From Bacteroides luhongzhouii (lineage in GTDB: Bacteria > Bacteroidota > Bacteroidia > Bacteroidales > Bacteroidaceae), in NCBI RefSeq assembly GCF_009193295.2, contig NZ_CP059973.1:744001-808000 (forward strand): a DNA stretch of 64,000 nucleotides. The letters are read 5' to 3'. The translations under genes were made by a program, and so were the position numbers. Of the stretch, positions 61,701-64,000 are shown in pieces; within the stretch, counting starts at the first letter, position 1, and each line of letters opens with the position of its first letter. The notes beneath the pieces were generated by a model. It had not been told where the DNA came from and did not search any database. It saw only the letters and a program-made list of their open reading frames with translations.

Positions 61701-62863
61701 CTCCCGAAAAAGGAGAAATTTCAGTGAAAGTCAATTATGCCAATGACGGGGAAACGACCGTTTCAGTCGCCGACACAGGAGAAGGGATCGAAGCCGGGGA
61801 AATCAGCCATATCTTCAATCGTTTCTATCAGGTGGACAAGCAGGCTGAAGGCAACGGTTTCGGTGTAGGGTTAGCCATTACACGTGAAATCGTACTGTTG
61901 CATGGCGGAAATATCCAGGTGAAAAGCGCCAGAGGGAAAGGTTCTGAATTTACCATTCATCTCCAACCGGGAAAAGAACATTTAAAGAACGCTGAGTTTA
62001 TATCGTCTCCTTCAAAAGCCAGTATTCTGTCGGAGTATTTCACGGATGACGAGGTAAAAGTATCTCCCGACCGCCTACCGGAACAGGATTTAAAAGAGTT
62101 CTCCGTATTACTGATTGAAGACAATCCCGACATCAGAACTTATCTGACCGACCTGCTATCGCCACAATATTCGATATACGAGGCTTCAAACGGGCAGGAA
62201 GGCTTCGAAAGGGCTTTGGAACTCGTTCCCGACATTATTATAAGTGACATTATGATGCCCGTCATGGACGGCATCACTTTCTGCCGAAAACTAAAAAGTG
62301 ACATGAGAATCAGTCATATTCCTGTTATTTTATTAACAGCCAGAACTTTGGTCAATTCTATTATCGAGGGATTTGAAACCGGAGCCGATGAATATCTGAC
62401 CAAGCCATTCAACGAACGTATCCTGTTGACCAGAGTCAACAACTTATTGCAAAACAGGAAAAGAATCAGGGAACAAATTAGTAAGGAAGCGATCATCAAT
62501 CCGCAGGAGATAAGCCTGACGTCACAGGACAGTATCTTTCTTTCCAAGTTAGTCAGCTATATTGAAGAACATATTGAAGAACCTGAACTAAATATCGCTC
62601 AAATGGCAAGTACGATGGCAATGAGCCATTCCAACCTGTATAAAAAGATAAAAGCGCTCACAGGCATGACAGTTATTGGATTCATAAAGGATTTCCGATT
62701 GAAAAGAGCCGCACAACTGCTTGTCCAAAACCAACTGAATATTACCGAAATCGCTTATATGGTAGGTTATTCGGAACGACGCTATTTCAGCGATGATTTC
62801 AAAAAGAGGTTTGGGCAGAGTCCTAAAGAGTATATGGAGAAACATAAAAAACCGGAACTATAA
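58757..62863 (+). CDS. hybrid two-component system regulator (HTCS) of locus 3
   Basis: 1368 residues. Signal peptide to about 27; periplasmic sensor of beta-propeller repeats (IGFIWVGTKHGLNRYDGTNF, RLWVGTNGDGLFLYN, NLWIGTDGLGILH) to about 700; a Y_Y_Y domain; membrane helix near 798-820; HisKA with His860 (NISHDIRTPLTLIAGSINK); HATPase with SNAFKYTPEKGEISV and DTGEGI; a receiver with Asp1164 (DIIISDIMMPVMDG) and Lys in YLTKPFNE; and a C-terminal AraC-type HTH (LNIAQMASTMAMSHSNLYKK, ITEIAYMVGYSERRYFSDDF). It binds an oligosaccharide in the periplasm and activates the operon. The start could also be codon 4. Confidence 0.97.
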   Translation: MILMKNNTLLTGFLLLFFLTLTNAQAQLRHTEFLNIGVENGLSHSSVTSIAQDSIGFIWVGTKHGLNRYDGTNFKVYSQHEPYQIGNDISVLNIDSRNRLWVGTNGDGLFLYNPLNDTFLPISLDSSPGRSNHYMEIHALLEDKDGIMWIATEKGIYSYDASGKSRHYQLKEDKSDSSNKNDIRAMLEAPADRIWIGTFGSGLYLFDKKSGEFTHFDTKPFDGLKDNTDYINALFTDEKGNLLVGTNGQGLKYFDFQQNRISNYLAGTPYDDLLIVRCIWQDKLDNLWIGTDGLGILHITRKPGQPLAIKNYQNNHNVHNSLSSNTINVFFEDRQANLWIGSAKKGINLIKKETTNIEQYYSDGKGEYKIPVLSVFHDKHGLWLGTDGEGLTLLKPQHEKSPYEISRFFCKATNNGYVGDFIQCIKPANDGSFWIAIYAQGLHRFYPEMQNTRDETGKSIPRHFISHNNVQDILVLPSGDLWIATWGGGLVYFDTKVQMSWPYKHEPGNPTSLGGDNVLALSPDSDGCLWLATYGDGLSMYNPVTKKFKNYKAEDYPGLASNYIFALLRGDDNCLWLATKEGPVRFNPKTSEFATIPMNGADMQRRSIVSLLKDKDGNIWAGTQKGIMRIQKDNNQISFIPGLYDNFCLKSAFKDEDGKLYFGSNERVVAFYPSQIQFETPVPAMCLTGFKLFSKPVAINAQSVLKQQICFEKKIVLKHNQSVFSIEYAALDYSFSKNINYEFKLAGRDEDWQSVGTQNTVTFTNLPSGKYTFMVRPVGEPSYQQATPAQIEIQVLPPFWLTWWAYLIYFALIIITLYLFRRYTLKWSEIKNELKLEKFKREQEEHIYELKQHFFTNISHDIRTPLTLIAGSINKLFNRENMDATEQKYLKLIRTNTNRLLNLTGELLNFRKLETGNVTLRVSKENLVEFVQEIYISYTQFAINKHIEYKFEYSQPEISVWIDKVQFERAVCNLISNAFKYTPEKGEISVKVNYANDGETTVSVADTGEGIEAGEISHIFNRFYQVDKQAEGNGFGVGLAITREIVLLHGGNIQVKSARGKGSEFTIHLQPGKEHLKNAEFISSPSKASILSEYFTDDEVKVSPDRLPEQDLKEFSVLLIEDNPDIRTYLTDLLSPQYSIYEASNGQEGFERALELVPDIIISDIMMPVMDGITFCRKLKSDMRISHIPVILLTARTLVNSIIEGFETGADEYLTKPFNERILLTRVNNLLQNRKRIREQISKEAIINPQEISLTSQDSIFLSKLVSYIEEHIEEPELNIAQMASTMAMSHSNLYKKIKALTGMTVIGFIKDFRLKRAAQLLVQNQLNITEIAYMVGYSERRYFSDDFKKRFGQSPKEYMEKHKKPEL

Positions 62864-63044
62864 ATATGTAATTTCCCAAGATATTTTTAACCTCATTCAT
62901 ATGCACATAACCAAACAACTAACATACATTCACTATCAACATCAGCGCCTACACCAATGTAAACATTTTAAAACATTCAATCAGTTATAAATCAAAGCAT
63001 TACTTAAATATTAATTATTTTATTAACGCACTTCTTCAAAATCG

Positions 63045-63076
63045 CTTGCACAGCAAATTCCGATACCATATCTTTG
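63045..63076 (+). promoter_or_regulatory. promoter of the second HU-like gene
   Basis: CTTG at 63045-63048 and TATCTTTG at 63069-63076, with 20 bp between, match the Bacteroides -33/-7 consensus well. It is 56 bp before the ATG. Confidence 0.7.
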
Positions 63077-63132
63077 CAACGTGATCACAAAATAATAACT
63101 AGATTTACTAACGATTAAAACTATTAAGAATT

Positions 63133-63615
63133 ATGGCACTGAAATATGTAGTCAAGAAAACAACCTTTGGCTTTGATAAGGAAAAAGCTGAAAAATATGT
63201 AGCAAGACCATTCAACGTAGTTACTGTTGATTTTAAAATGCTATGCGATCAGGTAACAAAAGTAGGATTCGTTCCACGCGGTACTGTAAAATCAGTACTC
63301 GACGGATTGATAGATTCGTTGATAACCTATATGGAAATCGGGGCTTCAGTAAGCCTTGGAGAATTCGGAACATTTCGTCCTTCTTTCGGGTGTAAAAGTC
63401 AGGATGATGAAAAGGAAGTGACTACGGACGCTCTAAAGAATCGTAAAATAATTTTCACTCCTGGAAGTATGTTTAAAGGCATGATAAAGTCAGTAAGTAT
63501 CCAGAAATTGGATAGTTCTAAAAGCAATAGTTCCGGTACGCCTGGCAATGGAAATGGAGGCAACGGAGAAGGTGGAAACGAAGGCGGTGGTGAAGCACCG
63601 GATCCGGCAGCATAA
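63133..63615 (+). CDS. HU-like (HU-HIG) DNA-binding protein with Gly-rich tail
   Basis: 160 residues. Residues 1-125 match the HU-like family of Bacteroidetes (MALKYVVKKTTFGFDKEKAE, VDFKMLCDQVTKVGFVPRGT, SLITYMEIGASVSLGEFGTF, then RPSFGCKSQ). Residues about 128-160 are a low-complexity tail of Gly, Asn, Glu and Ser ending in Ala, unlike the other HU-like gene at 48529, which has a winged helix. It probably acts as a nucleoid-associated protein. It has its own promoter and a strong hairpin after it. Confidence 0.88.
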   Translation: MALKYVVKKTTFGFDKEKAEKYVARPFNVVTVDFKMLCDQVTKVGFVPRGTVKSVLDGLIDSLITYMEIGASVSLGEFGTFRPSFGCKSQDDEKEVTTDALKNRKIIFTPGSMFKGMIKSVSIQKLDSSKSNSSGTPGNGNGGNGEGGNEGGGEAPDPAA

Positions 63616-63642
63616 GAAACGCAACATCATTATTTTTTTGAG

Positions 63643-63678
63643 ACAAATCCGGTTTAAACTCTTTTAAGCCGGATTTGT
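63643..63678 (+). terminator. terminator of the second HU-like gene
   Basis: A 16-bp stem (63643-63658 with 63663-63678) with one G-T pair and a four-base loop, followed by TAATTTCT. It lies 28 bp after the stop. Confidence 0.7.
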
Positions 63679-63753
63679 TAATTTCTAAAATAGCTTGTTT
63701 TTCTCACAGAAAATCCCGATTATTGCAGTCTAATACTAATTGAAAGGGCTTCC

Positions 63754-64000
63754 ATGAAAAGAGTCGATTCTGTTATATCTCTTATATATTCTCTATCAAA
63801 ATCAGAAAAAAAACACTTCTCCTTGCAAGTCATCAAAGACAAGGAGGAAAAAGACTATCTGGTGATTTATGACATTATTACTAAGAGTAAACAGCCAAAT
63901 GGGAATATAGTAAAAGAGGAGTTTTATAAACGCCGCCCCAATGGTTCTTTTGAAGTGTCTATTCAATATCTATATGAAAAACTAGTAGATACTTTGCTCA
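63754..64000 (+). CDS. unrecognised protein, N-terminal 82 residues only
   Basis: The frame opens at ATG 63754-63756, preceded by GAAAGGG, and runs off the right edge without a stop. It begins MKRVDSVISLIYSLSKSEKK, then HFSLQVIKDKEEKDYLVIYD, and continues with EEFYKRRPNGSFEVSIQYL. It is charged, has no signal peptide and no family I can name from this part. Its place just after an HU-like gene gives no clear clue. Confidence 0.6.
   Translation, partial: MKRVDSVISLIYSLSKSEKKHFSLQVIKDKEEKDYLVIYDIITKSKQPNGNIVKEEFYKRRPNGSFEVSIQYLYEKLVDTLL

Overview
This window looks like a chromosome segment of a gut Bacteroides species. The evidence is three SusC/SusD pairs, a hybrid two-component regulator, FecR/ECF-sigma regulators, many Sec/SPII lipoproteins with acidic residues after the lipobox Cys, HU-like proteins, and promoters of the Bacteroides type (-33 TTG, -7 TAnnTTTG). 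I cannot assign a species from the sequence alone.

Layout. 1-14 kb is mostly core genome: the 5' part of a TolC-type outer membrane efflux gene, a small DUF4890/Spy-like protein, a YfhO-type membrane protein, adenosylhomocysteinase, a PAS histidine kinase, a PfkB-family sugar kinase with a C-terminal processing protease, two tandem tRNA-Asn genes, ComF and an inositol-monophosphatase-family protein.

13-29 kb (minus strand) is polysaccharide utilization locus 1: FecR, SusC (with STN domain), SusD, a clan-A glycosidase, a BNR/sialidase-fold lipoprotein with a CBM9-like tail, a FISUMP-type lipoprotein, a DUF5107-TPR protein, then an ECF sigma factor and a lipoprotein aldose epimerase. FecR has no sigma gene beside it; the only unpaired sigma gene lies at the far end.

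29-48 kb (minus strand) is locus 2, the most distinctive: SusC (STN), SusD, two secreted endonuclease/exonuclease/phosphatase-fold enzymes, two GH89 alpha-N-acetylglucosaminidases, an HGSNAT/DUF5009-type membrane acetyltransferase, a GntP-family permease, a glycerate kinase, an ECF sigma, FecR and two unknown lipoproteins. A three-block promoter element is shared by fecR and susC, tying the two transcription units together. The set suggests uptake of a glycan with alpha-glucosamine/GlcNAc and a phosphoester, with a glycerate-like acid phosphorylated inside the cell.

49-63 kb is locus 3: a divergent hybrid two-component regulator, an Ig-like/GEVED lipoprotein, SusC (no STN), SusD and two tandem DUF4091/GH123-like glycosidases. 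Two HU-like genes sit at the margins (48.5 and 63.1 kb).

The most unusual non-coding signals are two arrays of short palindromes, both with a 22-bp period and a shared ACTnnAGT core: eight copies at 1544-1712 between divergent genes, and four at 48391-48466 in the leader of an HU-like gene.
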